Assembly: GCF_001544875.2 (NCBI RefSeq)
Contig: NZ_FCOA02000022.1
Location: 62,001 to 126,000, forward strand
Source: Caballeronia hypogeia
Lineage (GTDB): Bacteria > Pseudomonadota > Gammaproteobacteria > Burkholderiales > Burkholderiaceae
Length of the DNA stretch: 64,000 nt
Reading direction: 5' to 3'
Shown: one piece after another, positions 25,580 to 35,300 of the stretch
Layout: each line of letters starts with the position of its first letter
How positions within the stretch are numbered: the stretch's first letter is position 1
Program-made: the position numbers and the translations under genes
The notes under the pieces: model-generated
Seen by the model: only the letters and a program-made list of their open reading frames with translations
Database searches by the model: none
Told to the model about the DNA's origin: nothing

Positions 25580-26755
25580 TCAGCACGCGGCGGACGCGCT
25601 CTTCGTCGCGCCCGTCAGCAGCAATTCGATCAGATCGCGCACGCTGCGGATCGCCGCGCCGAACGGCAGCTTCTCGCGTCCACGGAAAAACAGACCGTTG
25701 CCGACATCGCCACGCAACGCCGCAGCGAGGCGCGTGTCGATGCAGAAGTGGCCAAACTTCTCGATGCCATCACGCAAGCCGCACGCGCTCAGGCATTCGA
25801 GCGCCGACGGGCAAGTCTGCTTGCGCGCGCCGATCTTCGTGCGGATGCGTTCCTCATTGCGTAGATAGCGCATGAGCCACGGCGTCTTGACGGCGCGCGC
25901 GGGCAAACCGGTCACGCTGACGAACTCGACGATATCTTCCGGTTCCGCTTCGACCAGCACGCGCTTGAACTCGGGATGCGCGTCGCCTTCCTCGGTGACG
26001 GCGAAGGGTGTGCCGATCTGCACGCCGTTCGCGCCGGCCGACAGCCACTTGCGCACCGCTTCGTGACTGTTGATGCCGCCCGCGACGATCACCGGCACGT
26101 CCTCACGTTTCAGGCCGAGCGCGGCGAACGATTCATCGAGTTCCTGTAACACGCGCTCGAAACCGAAGCGCTGGTCGTGCATATCCGCGACGTTCGCCAC
26201 GCCGAGATGACCGCCCGCATGCGCGGGATGCTCGATCACGATGGCGTCCGGCAAGCGCCCCTTCTTCATCCACTTCTTGAGCACGAGCGTGACGCCGCGG
26301 CTGTCGGAGAGAATCGGGATCAGCGCGATGTCGCGGCCCTGCGTCAGATCGGGCAGATCGAGCGGCAAGCCCGCGCCCATCACGATGGCGTCCGCGCCTT
26401 CCTCGCACGCGACGCGCACGTAGTCTGCGTGCGCGCTCACGGCCTTCATCACGTTGACGGCGATCATGCCGCGCCCTTGCGACAGTTCGCGCGCCGACTT
26501 GATTTCGCGCGCGAGCGCAATCAGGTTCGCGCGTTCGAGCGTCTCGCGCGAGTGGTCCTCGCGGCACATCGCGAGCAGGTCCTCATGATGATGTCGCAAG
26601 TCGATGCTGGCGATGGTGCCGACCGCCCCTTCGCGCGCGACGCTACCCGCCAGCCGATGCGCCGAAATGCCGACGCCCATGCCGCCTTGCACGATCGGCA
26701 GCACGCTGCGGCCGCGAATCGTGAGCGGCGCGAACGAATGAGCCTGAGAGGTCAT
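25580..26755 (-). CDS. nitronate monooxygenase (2-nitropropane dioxygenase family)
   Basis: FMN-dependent TIM-barrel enzyme oxidising alkyl nitronates. The 391-residue form starts near LTIRGRSVLPIVQGGMGVGI (family QGGMG) and has EGADAIVMGAGLPLDLP, IEHPAHAGGHLG (catalytic-region His) and VIVAGGINSHEAVRKWLSAG with GANGVQIGTPFAVTEE for phosphate binding. The C-terminal tail is Cys-rich (CPSALECLSACGLRDG, later FGHFCID). An ATG 11 codons upstream is an alternative start. It follows narL on the same strand, a linkage that suggests detoxification of nitro compounds or nitronate by-products during nitrate respiration; this is inference. Confidence 0.87.
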   Translation of the reverse strand: MTSQAHSFAPLTIRGRSVLPIVQGGMGVGISAHRLAGSVAREGAVGTIASIDLRHHHEDLLAMCREDHSRETLERANLIALAREIKSARELSQGRGMIAVNVMKAVSAHADYVRVACEEGADAIVMGAGLPLDLPDLTQGRDIALIPILSDSRGVTLVLKKWMKKGRLPDAIVIEHPAHAGGHLGVANVADMHDQRFGFERVLQELDESFAALGLKREDVPVIVAGGINSHEAVRKWLSAGANGVQIGTPFAVTEEGDAHPEFKRVLVEAEPEDIVEFVSVTGLPARAVKTPWLMRYLRNEERIRTKIGARKQTCPSALECLSACGLRDGIEKFGHFCIDTRLAAALRGDVGNGLFFRGREKLPFGAAIRSVRDLIELLLTGATKSASAAC

Positions 26756-26846
26756 GTGCGATCCAGGAAGAGACTGATATGAATTCATGATGTGCTGCTT
26801 GATGTGATGCGCTTGAGCGCAACTGGATGATCTGTTGCCGGTGCGT

Positions 26847-27521
26847 TCACGCGATTGCGGGCGCGCCATTGCGCTTCGCCTCGTGACCGACCGCGTAAAT
26901 CGCGACTTGCACCCGGCTCGTGAGATTGAGCTTGCGCAGGATGTTGCGCACATGAATCTTCACGGTGCTCTCCGCGAGCAACAACGTACGCGCGATTTCC
27001 TTGTTGCTCGCGCCCCGCGCCAGTTCGCGCATGATGTCGCGCTCGCGCGTGGTGAGCGGGTCGGCCGAATCCGCCGGAGCTGGCGCGGCAACGGCCTTCG
27101 GCGTGCGCATGCTCTCGAACAGTTTCGCAGTCATGTCGTCCGCGATGACGGGCTGGCCGGTCGCCGCCTTGCGGATTGCGCTTGCGAGCGTGTCGGCTTC
27201 GATCGTCTTCAGCAGATAGCCCGCCGCGCCCTCACGCAGCGCGACCGTGAGTTCGTCGAGATCCTCGGACACGGTCAGCACGACGACCGCCGTTTGCGGC
27301 ACGTCCTCAGCGAGCAGCTTCAGCGTTTCGAGTCCGGACAAGCCCGGCATGTTGAGGTCTAGCAGAATCACGTCCGGCCGATATTGCTTCGCGCGCTTCA
27401 GGCCTTCGATTCCATCGGCTGCTTCGCCGACGACTTCGAAATCGGACTGCCGTTGCAGGAGCGCGTGAACGCCGGAGCGAAACAGCGCGTGGTCGTCGAT
27501 CAACAGAATGCGGATGGTCAT
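26847..27521 (-). CDS. narL: NarL-type nitrate/nitrite response regulator
   Basis: A 224-residue regulator: receiver domain with acidic pair Asp9-Asp10, phospho-acceptor Asp55 (VILLDLNMPG) and Lys105 (YLLKT), then a LuxR-type helix-turn-helix at about 155-215 (LTTRERDIMRELARGASNKE, STVKIHVRNILRKL). It follows narX on the minus strand with 44 bases between, and the pair lies downstream of narGHJI, so it is the nitrate-responsive NarXL pair expected to control nar and perhaps nap transcription. Confidence 0.94.
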   Translation of the reverse strand: MTIRILLIDDHALFRSGVHALLQRQSDFEVVGEAADGIEGLKRAKQYRPDVILLDLNMPGLSGLETLKLLAEDVPQTAVVVLTVSEDLDELTVALREGAAGYLLKTIEADTLASAIRKAATGQPVIADDMTAKLFESMRTPKAVAAPAPADSADPLTTRERDIMRELARGASNKEIARTLLLAESTVKIHVRNILRKLNLTSRVQVAIYAVGHEAKRNGAPAIA

Positions 27522-27565
27522 GACTGAACTCGGAGCGGCTTGGAAACGAGCGCTTCAGGGAAGGT

Positions 27566-29413
27566 TCACGCCGCCTGACGCACCCGTGCCGGCAAGACGA
27601 GTTCGACACGGGCGCCGCGTCCCGGCGCTCCGGTCAGACAAAGCGTGGCGCCGAGTCTTTGCGCGCGCTCGCGCATGATATGAAAGCCGACGTGCGTTTC
27701 GCCAAGCTCGGCCATCTCCCTTTGATCGTAGCCCTGCCCATCATCCTCGACAAGGAGGGTGAAGTCGCGTTCATTGACGATCGTCACGAATACGCGTTGC
27801 GCCTCCGCGTGTTTGCGAATATTCGAAAGTGCTTCCTGAAGAATGAACAGCACCTGCAGTTGCTGATCCGGCGGTAAGGAGAGGCCGCCTTCATCGCGAT
27901 AGTCGAGTTCGGGCGCGATGCCGGTTTGCGCGCCGAAACGTCCGATCGCCTCATCCACCGCGCGCCGCAACTCGCCGGTGCCCAGCTTCGTGCGGAAATT
28001 CACCAGCAGTTCGCGCACATCGTCGTAGCTTTCCGCAACGCCACCCGCCAGCAGCGGAACGATCTCGCGAATCTCGTCCATGCGCGCTTCGCGCGTCGCC
28101 GCGTCAAGCAGATGCACCTGCATTTTCAGAAAATTCAGACTCTGCGCAATACTGTCGTGCAAGCCCTGCGCGACCAGATTGCGCTCTTCCGACACCGCCA
28201 GTTGCCTCGCGAGCGCCGCCAGCCGCCTGCTCTTCAACGCTGTGCCGAAGTGTGCGCCCAGCGTGCCGAGCAACTGCGCCTCGGACGGCGGCATGGTTCG
28301 CTCGCCGCTGAAGTGCAGCGAGAAAGCGCCCAGCCTTTCTCCCTGCGAGACGATATCGAACGTCGCCACGCTCGCGAAGCCCGCGTGCTGGCAGGGCCGT
28401 GCATCGCATGCGCAGCCGTCGGCGACGAAGCAGCGTTCGTCCTGAAGCAGCGCGGCCGGCAAGCCTTCCGACCCGATCAAACGCACCTGACCGTCTTCGG
28501 TGACGAGGCGAACCGCCGCACCGTCCGCGTCGAACTGACGCGTGAGGCGCACGAGAAAGCCGCGGCACAGCACGTCGACGTCGTTCGGCTGATTCAGGAA
28601 CGCGGCCATTTCATACAGTGTCGTGAGCTCGCGATTCTGGGCGGCGAGCTCGGCCATTTTGGTTTCAACGCGGCCTTCGAGATCCTCGTAGAGCGTCTGC
28701 AATTCGACGGCCATGCGATTGAAACCGGCAGCAAGACGTCCGAATTCGTCATTCGTCACGACGGGCAGGCGCGCATGAAAATCTCGCCTCTTGATGCGCG
28801 CGAGCCCTTCCTGCAAGCGCTGCACCGGCACCACGATCCAGAGATGCAGGAGATATACGATCGCCAGCGTGCCGATGCATGCCATTGCCGCGAGCGCCAT
28901 CTGCGAGATGCGCAGCCACGCGGTCTTGCGCGCGTTTTCCTGTTCGATCCGCACGACGAGCTGGTCCGCTCCGCCGATGAAATCGGGCAATTCGCGCAGA
29001 TAGCGCGAGGCCGCATCCGGGTCGCCGGTCATGCCCGCGCGCGCGGCCGGCTCGAGCTGCGCGTGCCACGCGCGCGCGACCTGATCGAACTGGCTGCGGA
29101 CGTCGGCGTCATTGGGCAAGAAGAGCGGTCGCGCGGGGTCGCCCTGGTGCAACCGGGTGATCGTCCCATTCATCTGATCCATTTCCGCCTGCAACCGCGA
29201 CGGCGGAAACTGTCCGCGCCCGATCAGCGCGAGCGCCACCGCATTCGCACGCATGCGCAGGCTGCCGGCATCGTTGATGGCCGCGCCCGCGCCTTGCAGT
29301 TGCCACGAGAGCCAGAGCGTGCCGCCGATCATCGCGAGCACGAGCACCAGCGACACCATCGACAAAGTGACGATGCGGGTGGTGAGGCGCGCGCGATACG
29401 ACGGAAAGGACAT
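27566..29413 (-). CDS. narX: NarX-type nitrate/nitrite sensor kinase
   Basis: A 615-residue membrane histidine kinase. An N-terminal membrane segment (IVTLSMVSLVLVLAMIGGTL) precedes a periplasmic nitrate-binding region whose P-box is seen in INDAGSLRMRANAVALAL. A second span (MALAAMACIGTLAIVYLLHL) leads to HAMP, a GAF-like module with a cysteine cluster (CFVADGCACDARPC), a HisKA_3 dimerisation region with the phospho-accepting His in NLVAQGLHDSIAQSL, and a C-terminal ATPase (EDDGQGYD, GFHIMRERAQRLGA). It begins 15 bases after narI, so it is probably in the nar transcript. Confidence 0.94.
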   Translation of the reverse strand: MSFPSYRARLTTRIVTLSMVSLVLVLAMIGGTLWLSWQLQGAGAAINDAGSLRMRANAVALALIGRGQFPPSRLQAEMDQMNGTITRLHQGDPARPLFLPNDADVRSQFDQVARAWHAQLEPAARAGMTGDPDAASRYLRELPDFIGGADQLVVRIEQENARKTAWLRISQMALAAMACIGTLAIVYLLHLWIVVPVQRLQEGLARIKRRDFHARLPVVTNDEFGRLAAGFNRMAVELQTLYEDLEGRVETKMAELAAQNRELTTLYEMAAFLNQPNDVDVLCRGFLVRLTRQFDADGAAVRLVTEDGQVRLIGSEGLPAALLQDERCFVADGCACDARPCQHAGFASVATFDIVSQGERLGAFSLHFSGERTMPPSEAQLLGTLGAHFGTALKSRRLAALARQLAVSEERNLVAQGLHDSIAQSLNFLKMQVHLLDAATREARMDEIREIVPLLAGGVAESYDDVRELLVNFRTKLGTGELRRAVDEAIGRFGAQTGIAPELDYRDEGGLSLPPDQQLQVLFILQEALSNIRKHAEAQRVFVTIVNERDFTLLVEDDGQGYDQREMAELGETHVGFHIMRERAQRLGATLCLTGAPGRGARVELVLPARVRQAA

Positions 29414-29428
29414 GACTTTGATTTTTTC

Positions 29429-30112
29429 TCAGCGGCTGCGGACCAGTTGCCATGCCCGCGTGAGATAGCCGAGCGAAGCGAAACCGCTCCAGACATGCAC
29501 GAGACGCGTGAACGGGAAAATCACGAACAGACTCATTCCCATGAACAAATGTACACGGAAGAGCAGCGGCGCATCTGCGACATAACTCGCCGCGTCGGCC
29601 CTGAACGTCACAACGTGTTGAGCCCAGGTCATGAGTCGCACCATCATCGAGCCGTCCATGTGGCCAGCCGATACGCCGATTGTCGAAAGACCCAGAAGCA
29701 GCGTGACGAGAATCCAGAGCAGCAGCACGCGGTCGCCCACTTTCGTGACGGCCGACAAACGTGCGCTGGTCATTCGACGATGAAGCAGGATCAACAGACC
29801 CGCCAGACACATCGTGCCCATTGCGCCACCCGCGACCATCGCGACCGTCTGTTTGACGCTGTGCTCGATGCCGAGCGCATCCCAGACGGCCACCGGCGTC
29901 AGCAAGCCGACGAGGTGACCGAAGAACAGGCCTAGAATACCGATGTGAAAGAGGATATTGCCGAGCCTGAGATTGCCGCGATGCACGAACTGCGTGCTAT
30001 CCGCCTTCCACGTGTACTGTTCGCGTTCGAAACGCACGAGGCTGCCGAACAGGAAGATGCTCGCGGCGATATACGGATAGATGCCGAACATGAAGGCATT
30101 GAACATGTTCAT
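29429..30112 (-). CDS. narI: NarI, cytochrome b subunit of membrane nitrate reductase
   Basis: Quinol-oxidising dihaem b membrane anchor, 227 residues with five hydrophobic spans, beginning MNMFNAFMFGIYPYIAASIF. Haem-ligand histidines lie in NILFHIGILGLFFGHLVGL and in the C-terminal FRVHLFMGMSLFVIFPFTRLVHVWSG region. Start overlaps the narJ stop by four bases. Sends electrons to NarH on the cytoplasmic side. Confidence 0.96.
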   Translation of the reverse strand: MNMFNAFMFGIYPYIAASIFLFGSLVRFEREQYTWKADSTQFVHRGNLRLGNILFHIGILGLFFGHLVGLLTPVAVWDALGIEHSVKQTVAMVAGGAMGTMCLAGLLILLHRRMTSARLSAVTKVGDRVLLLWILVTLLLGLSTIGVSAGHMDGSMMVRLMTWAQHVVTFRADAASYVADAPLLFRVHLFMGMSLFVIFPFTRLVHVWSGFASLGYLTRAWQLVRSR

Positions 30113-30783
30113 CGTGCTTCCTTTGCAATGGGTGCGACCGCGCCGGCTGCCGAAGCGCGCGGATGAAAACGGATGGTCTGCGTGTCCTGCCGCATGTGTG
30201 GTGCGAGCAGCGGCTCGACGCCGTCCGGACCGGGACCGAACGTTTCGAGCATCTCGTCCATGTCGCGCACGGGCGGCTGCGTGAGCGGGCGCGGCTCGAC
30301 CGCGCTCAGGTCACGCAGGACCGCGAACACCGCAGCATACGGATTTTGATCGCGTGTGAGACGCTGGCCGATCGCATCGAGTACGTGAATCGCTTCATCG
30401 AGCAGCGACTGTGCGCGTTCCGGATCGATCGCACCGAGCACTTCCAGGAAGAGCGGCACGTAGTCCGGCAGCTCGTTCGCCGCGACATCGAGGCCGAGGC
30501 CGCGATATTCTTCGAGCAGATCGACCATCGCCTGACCGCGATCGCGGCTTTCGCCGTGCACGTGTTCGAACAGATGCAGCGAATGCGACGGATTGCGATC
30601 GAACGTGGCCACATACGCTTGCTGCGACTCGATCAGCGGACGCTTCAGCGACGCGATGAGCGGCGCGAGACGCGCGTCGGCCTGCGGCCAGTCGTGCAGC
30701 GTGTCTTCGATTTCCGACAATGCGTCGAGCAACGCCGGTTCGGGATAGTCGAGCAACGCGGAGAGAATGGAATAGAGCGACAT
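30109..30783 (-). CDS. narJ: NarJ, nitrate reductase molybdenum-cofactor assembly chaperone
   Basis: Cytoplasmic chaperone needed for cofactor insertion into NarG and for membrane docking. 224 residues, all-helical TorD/NarJ-type: MSLYSILSALLDYPEPALLD at the start, then SHSLHLFEHVHGESRDRGQA (family HLFEHVHGESRDRG) and DYVPLFLEVL. The ATG at 30783 follows GGAGG closely. The frame is open further upstream but that part overlaps the end of narH and lacks the family start. Confidence 0.95.
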   Translation of the reverse strand: MSLYSILSALLDYPEPALLDALSEIEDTLHDWPQADARLAPLIASLKRPLIESQQAYVATFDRNPSHSLHLFEHVHGESRDRGQAMVDLLEEYRGLGLDVAANELPDYVPLFLEVLGAIDPERAQSLLDEAIHVLDAIGQRLTRDQNPYAAVFAVLRDLSAVEPRPLTQPPVRDMDEMLETFGPGPDGVEPLLAPHMRQDTQTIRFHPRASAAGAVAPIAKEAR

Positions 30784-30797
30784 GCTGTGATCCTCCG

Positions 30798-32351
30798 TCA
30801 ACCTTCTGCCAAAGGCTTCTTGCGCGACTTCGGCAACGCCGCGTAACTCACTTCGCCGTGCGTTTTCGATCCGAAGAGCGAACCATCCGACGCTCCCGGC
30901 GAGCCGCAATTGCCGAACGAAAAGCCGCAACTGCCCTTCTCGTCAAAGCTGTCCTGCGCCATCTCCTTGTGCGACGAAGGCACGACGAAGCGGTCCTCGT
31001 AATTGGCGATCGCCATGAGCTGATACATTTCCTCGACCTGCTTCGCGGTGAGGCCGACTTCCTTCAGCACCGCGTCATCGCTCACGCCATTCACGTTCTC
31101 CGCACGCTTGAACGCGCGCATCGCGAGCATGCGATTGAGCGCGGCTTCGACCGGCGCTTCGTCGCCTGCGGTGAGCAGGTTCGCCAGATAGCGCATGGGA
31201 ATGCGCAGGCTCTTTACATCGGGAATCACGCCGTTCATGCCCATGTGACCGGCATCCGCCGCCGACTGGATCGGCGAGAGCGGCGGCACGTACCAGACCA
31301 TCGGCAGCGTGCGGTACTCGGGGTGCAACGGGAACGCGACCTTCCACTCGCACGCCATGCGATAAACGGGCGAGCGCTTCGCCGCGTCGAGCCAGCTCTG
31401 CGCGATGCCCTGCCGCAACGCTTCGGCCTGAATGGCCGGATCGTTCGGGTCGAGGAACACGTCGAGCTGCGCCTGATACAGATCCGTCGTCGCTTCGACC
31501 GATGCGGCTTCCGAAATGCGATCGGCGTCGTACAGCATCACGCCGAGGTAACGGATACGGCCCACGCAGGTTTCCGAGCACACGGTAGGCTCGCCCGCTT
31601 CGATACGCGGGTAGCAGAACACGCACTTCTCCGCCTTGCCCGACTTCCAGTTGAAGTACATCTTCTTGTACGGGCAACCGGACACGCACATGCGCCAGCC
31701 ACGGCACTTGTCCTGATCGACGAGCACGATGCCGTCGTCCTCGCGCTTGTACACCGACCCCGACGGGCACGACGCCACGCACGCCGGATTCAGACAGTGC
31801 TCGCACAGACGCGGCAGATACATCATGAAGGTGTTCTCGAAGGTCGAGTACATTTCCTTCTGCACGTTCTCGAAGAGCGCGTCGCGGCCGCGCGAGTCGA
31901 ACTCACCGCCGAGGTCGTCTTCCCAGTTCGGCCCCCAATGGATCTTGTCCATCTTCTTGCCCGTGATCGCCGACACGGGCCGCGCGGTAGGCGGCGTTGC
32001 GGAAAGCGGCGCGTTCTGCAGGCGCTCGTAGTCGTACGTGAACGGCTCGTAATAGTCGTCGATGGCCGGGAGGTTCGGGTTCGCAAACAGATTCGCGAGC
32101 ACCTTCAGCTTCGGGCCCTGACGCGGCTCGAGACGGCCATCGCTCTTGCGAACCCAGCCGCCGTTCCACTTGTCCTGGTTCTCCCACTGTTTCGGATAGC
32201 CGATGCCCGGCTTCGTCTCGACGTTGTTGAACCACGCGTACTCGACACCATCACGCGAAGTCCACACATTCTTGCAAGTGACCGAGCAGGTATGGCAACC
32301 GATGCACTTGTCCAGATTCAAAACCATCGCCACCTGGGCGCGGATCTTCAT
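30798..32351 (-). CDS. narH: NarH, iron-sulfur subunit of nitrate reductase
   Basis: Electron-transfer subunit with three 4Fe-4S and one 3Fe-4S cluster, 517 residues. Cluster motifs: CIGCHTCSVTCK at residues 16-27, then CEHCLNPACVASCPSG, CRGWRMCVSGCPYK (Trp replaces a Cys, the 3Fe-4S signature) and CVFCYPRIEAGEPTVCSETC. Its start overlaps the narG stop by ATGA. Takes electrons from NarI haem to NarG. Confidence 0.97.
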   Translation of the reverse strand: MKIRAQVAMVLNLDKCIGCHTCSVTCKNVWTSRDGVEYAWFNNVETKPGIGYPKQWENQDKWNGGWVRKSDGRLEPRQGPKLKVLANLFANPNLPAIDDYYEPFTYDYERLQNAPLSATPPTARPVSAITGKKMDKIHWGPNWEDDLGGEFDSRGRDALFENVQKEMYSTFENTFMMYLPRLCEHCLNPACVASCPSGSVYKREDDGIVLVDQDKCRGWRMCVSGCPYKKMYFNWKSGKAEKCVFCYPRIEAGEPTVCSETCVGRIRYLGVMLYDADRISEAASVEATTDLYQAQLDVFLDPNDPAIQAEALRQGIAQSWLDAAKRSPVYRMACEWKVAFPLHPEYRTLPMVWYVPPLSPIQSAADAGHMGMNGVIPDVKSLRIPMRYLANLLTAGDEAPVEAALNRMLAMRAFKRAENVNGVSDDAVLKEVGLTAKQVEEMYQLMAIANYEDRFVVPSSHKEMAQDSFDEKGSCGFSFGNCGSPGASDGSLFGSKTHGEVSYAALPKSRKKPLAEG

Positions 32352-35300
32352 GATGCTGCTCCTTCCTTGAGCGGGCCTTCGAGCCAGTCGATCTTCTTCA
32401 TCTTGCGCACGATCACATACTCGTCGCGGTTGCTGCCCACGGTGCCGTAGTAGTTGAAACCGTAGGACTGCTGCGCGTATCCGCCGATCATGTGCGTGGG
32501 CTTGAGCACGGTGCGCGTGACCGAGTTATGGATGCCGCCGCGCATGCCGCTCGTCTCCGCGCCCGGCACGTTGACGATCTTTTCCTGCGCGTGATACATG
32601 AGACACATGCCACGCGGCACGCGCTGACTCACGACCACGCGCGCGGTCAACGTGCCGTTCACGTTGAATACTTCGACCCAGTCGTTGTCCTTCAGACCCG
32701 CTTCCTTCGCTTCCGCTTCCGAAACCCACACGTGCGGGCCGCCGCGCGACAACGTGAGCATGCGCAGGTTGTCCGAGTACGTGGAGTGGATGCCCCATTT
32801 CTGATGCGGCGTGATCCAGTTCAGCACCAGCTCGTGTTCGCCGTTCGGCTTCGCGCCGAGCATCGGCGAAATGGTCTTCGTGTCGATCGCCGGCTTGTAG
32901 ACGCACGAACCCTCGCCGAAATCCAGCATCCAGCGATGATCCTGATAGAACTGCTGCCGACCCGTGAGCGTACGCCAGGGAATCAGCTCGTGAACGTTGG
33001 TGTAGCCCGCGTTGTAGCTGACTTCCTCCGATTCGAGTCCCGACCATGTCGGCGCGGAAATGATCTTGCGCGGCTGCGCCTGCACGTCGCGGAAGCGGAT
33101 CTTGTCGTGCTCACGGCCGATGGCGAGATGCGAGTGGTTGCGTCCCGTGATCTTCGACAATGCGTCCCACGCCTTGACCGCGACATGCCCGTTCGTTTCG
33201 GGCGCGAACGTGAGGATCATTTCGGCGGCGTCGATTGCCGTTTCGAGACGCGGACGTCCCTTGTTTTCGCCCGACAGCGTGGCGAGTTCCCGCACTTCGT
33301 GCGCCGTATTCCAGTTGATGCCCTTGCCGCCGTTGCCGAGTTTCTCCAGCAAAGGCCCGACGGAGGTGAACTTGTCGTAGATCGCGTTGTAGTCGCGTTC
33401 GACGAGCGTCATGGAAGGCGCCGTCTTGCCCGGAATCAGATCGCATTCGCCGTGACGCCAGTCCTTCGGCTCGAACGCCTGCCCCAGTTCGCCCGGCGTG
33501 TCGTGCATGAGCGGCGTGGTCACCAGATCGGTGCGCGTGCCGAGATGCTTGCCGCCGATCTCCGCGAACTTCTTCGCGATCGCCTTGTAGATTTCCCAGT
33601 CGCTCTTGCTTTCCCACAACGGCTGCACCGCTTCCGACAACGGATGGATGAACGGATGCATGTCCGACGTGTTGAGGTCGTTCTTCTCGTAGAAGGTCGC
33701 GCTCGGCAACACGATATCGCCATACAGGCAGGTTGTGCTCATGCGGAAGTCGAGCACGGTCAGCAGATCGAGCTTGCCTTCGGCGGCTTCGCGCAGGTTC
33801 ACTTCGGCGGGCTTGATCGCGTCGGCCTCGTCGCCGAAGAGTGCGTTCTGCGTACCGAGCAAATACTTCAGGAAGTACTCATGCCCCTTGCCCGAACTGC
33901 CCAGAATGTTCGAGCGCCACACGAACATGTTGCGCGGGAAGTTGGCGGGATTGTCCGGGTCGTCGCACGCGAAATTCAGCTCACCCGACTTCAGTTGCTC
34001 CACCGTGTACTCGATCGGATCGCGGCCCGCGCGCTTCGCGGCATCGACGATATCGAGCGGATTCGCGCCGAGCTGCGGCGCCGACGGCAGCCAGCCCATG
34101 CGCTCGGACTTCGCGTTCAGATCGAGCATCGAAAGATTTTCGTAGCGCGACTTGTCGGCGCCCGGACCGAGGATTTCATCGACCGCGACTTTTTCGTGAC
34201 GCCACTGGCTGGTGTGGTTATAGAAGAACGACGTGCCGTTCATCTGGCGCGGCGGCCGCGACCAGTCGAGCGCGAACGCCAGTGGCGCCCAGCCGAACTG
34301 CGGACGCAGCTTTTCCTGGCCGACGTAATGCGCCCAGCCACCGCCGCTCTTGCCCACGCAGCCGCACATCATCAACAAGTTGATGATGCCGCGATAGATC
34401 ATGTCGTTGTGGTACCAGTGATTCAGCGCCGCGCCGACGATCACCATGCTTTTGCCTTGCGTGCGGTCCGCGTTGTCCGCGAACTCGCGCGCCACCTGAA
34501 TCACCAGATGACGCGACACGGTGGTGTGCTTCTCTTGCCATGCAGGCGTGTACGGCACGTCGTCGTCATACGAAGACGCGACGTTCGGGCCGCCGAGACC
34601 CTGATCCACGCCGTAATTCGCCATCTGCAGGTCGTACACGGTCGCGACGAGCGCGCTCGCGCCGTCCGCCAGCGTGATGCGGCGCACCGGCACGCGGCGC
34701 GCAAGCAGCGCGTCGTGCTCACCACCGAAGTACGGGAAGCTGACTTCGACCACCTCATCCTGCCTGCCGACGAGCGACAGACGGGGGTCGATGTCGCGAC
34801 CCGACCCGCCGTCCTTCTGTTCGAGATTCCAGCGGCCGACTTTCGCGCCGCCGTCATGATTCGCCTCGCCCCAGCGGAATCCGATGCTGCCATTGGGCGC
34901 GACGATCTCGCCGCTTTTCTCGTCGATGACGAGGGTCTTCCACTGCGGATTGTTCGCTTCGTCGAGATCGTTCTTCAGTTGCGACGCGCGCAGGAAGTGA
35001 TCGGGCACGAGCGTGCCTTCGTGTTCGCGCAGCACGACGAGCATCGGCATGTCGGTATAGCGCTTCACGTAGTCGCGGAAATAGGCGGACTTGCCGCTCG
35101 CATGGAACTCCTTCAGCACGACATGGCCCATGGCCATGGCGAGCGCGGCGTCGGTGCCCTGCTTCGGCGCGAGCCAGATGTCGCCGAACTTCACCATTTC
35201 GCCGTAATCCGACGACACCGCGACGGTCTTCGTGCCCTTGTAGCGCACTTCAGTGTAGAAATGCGCGTCCGGCGTGCGCGTCTGCGGCACGTTCGAACCC

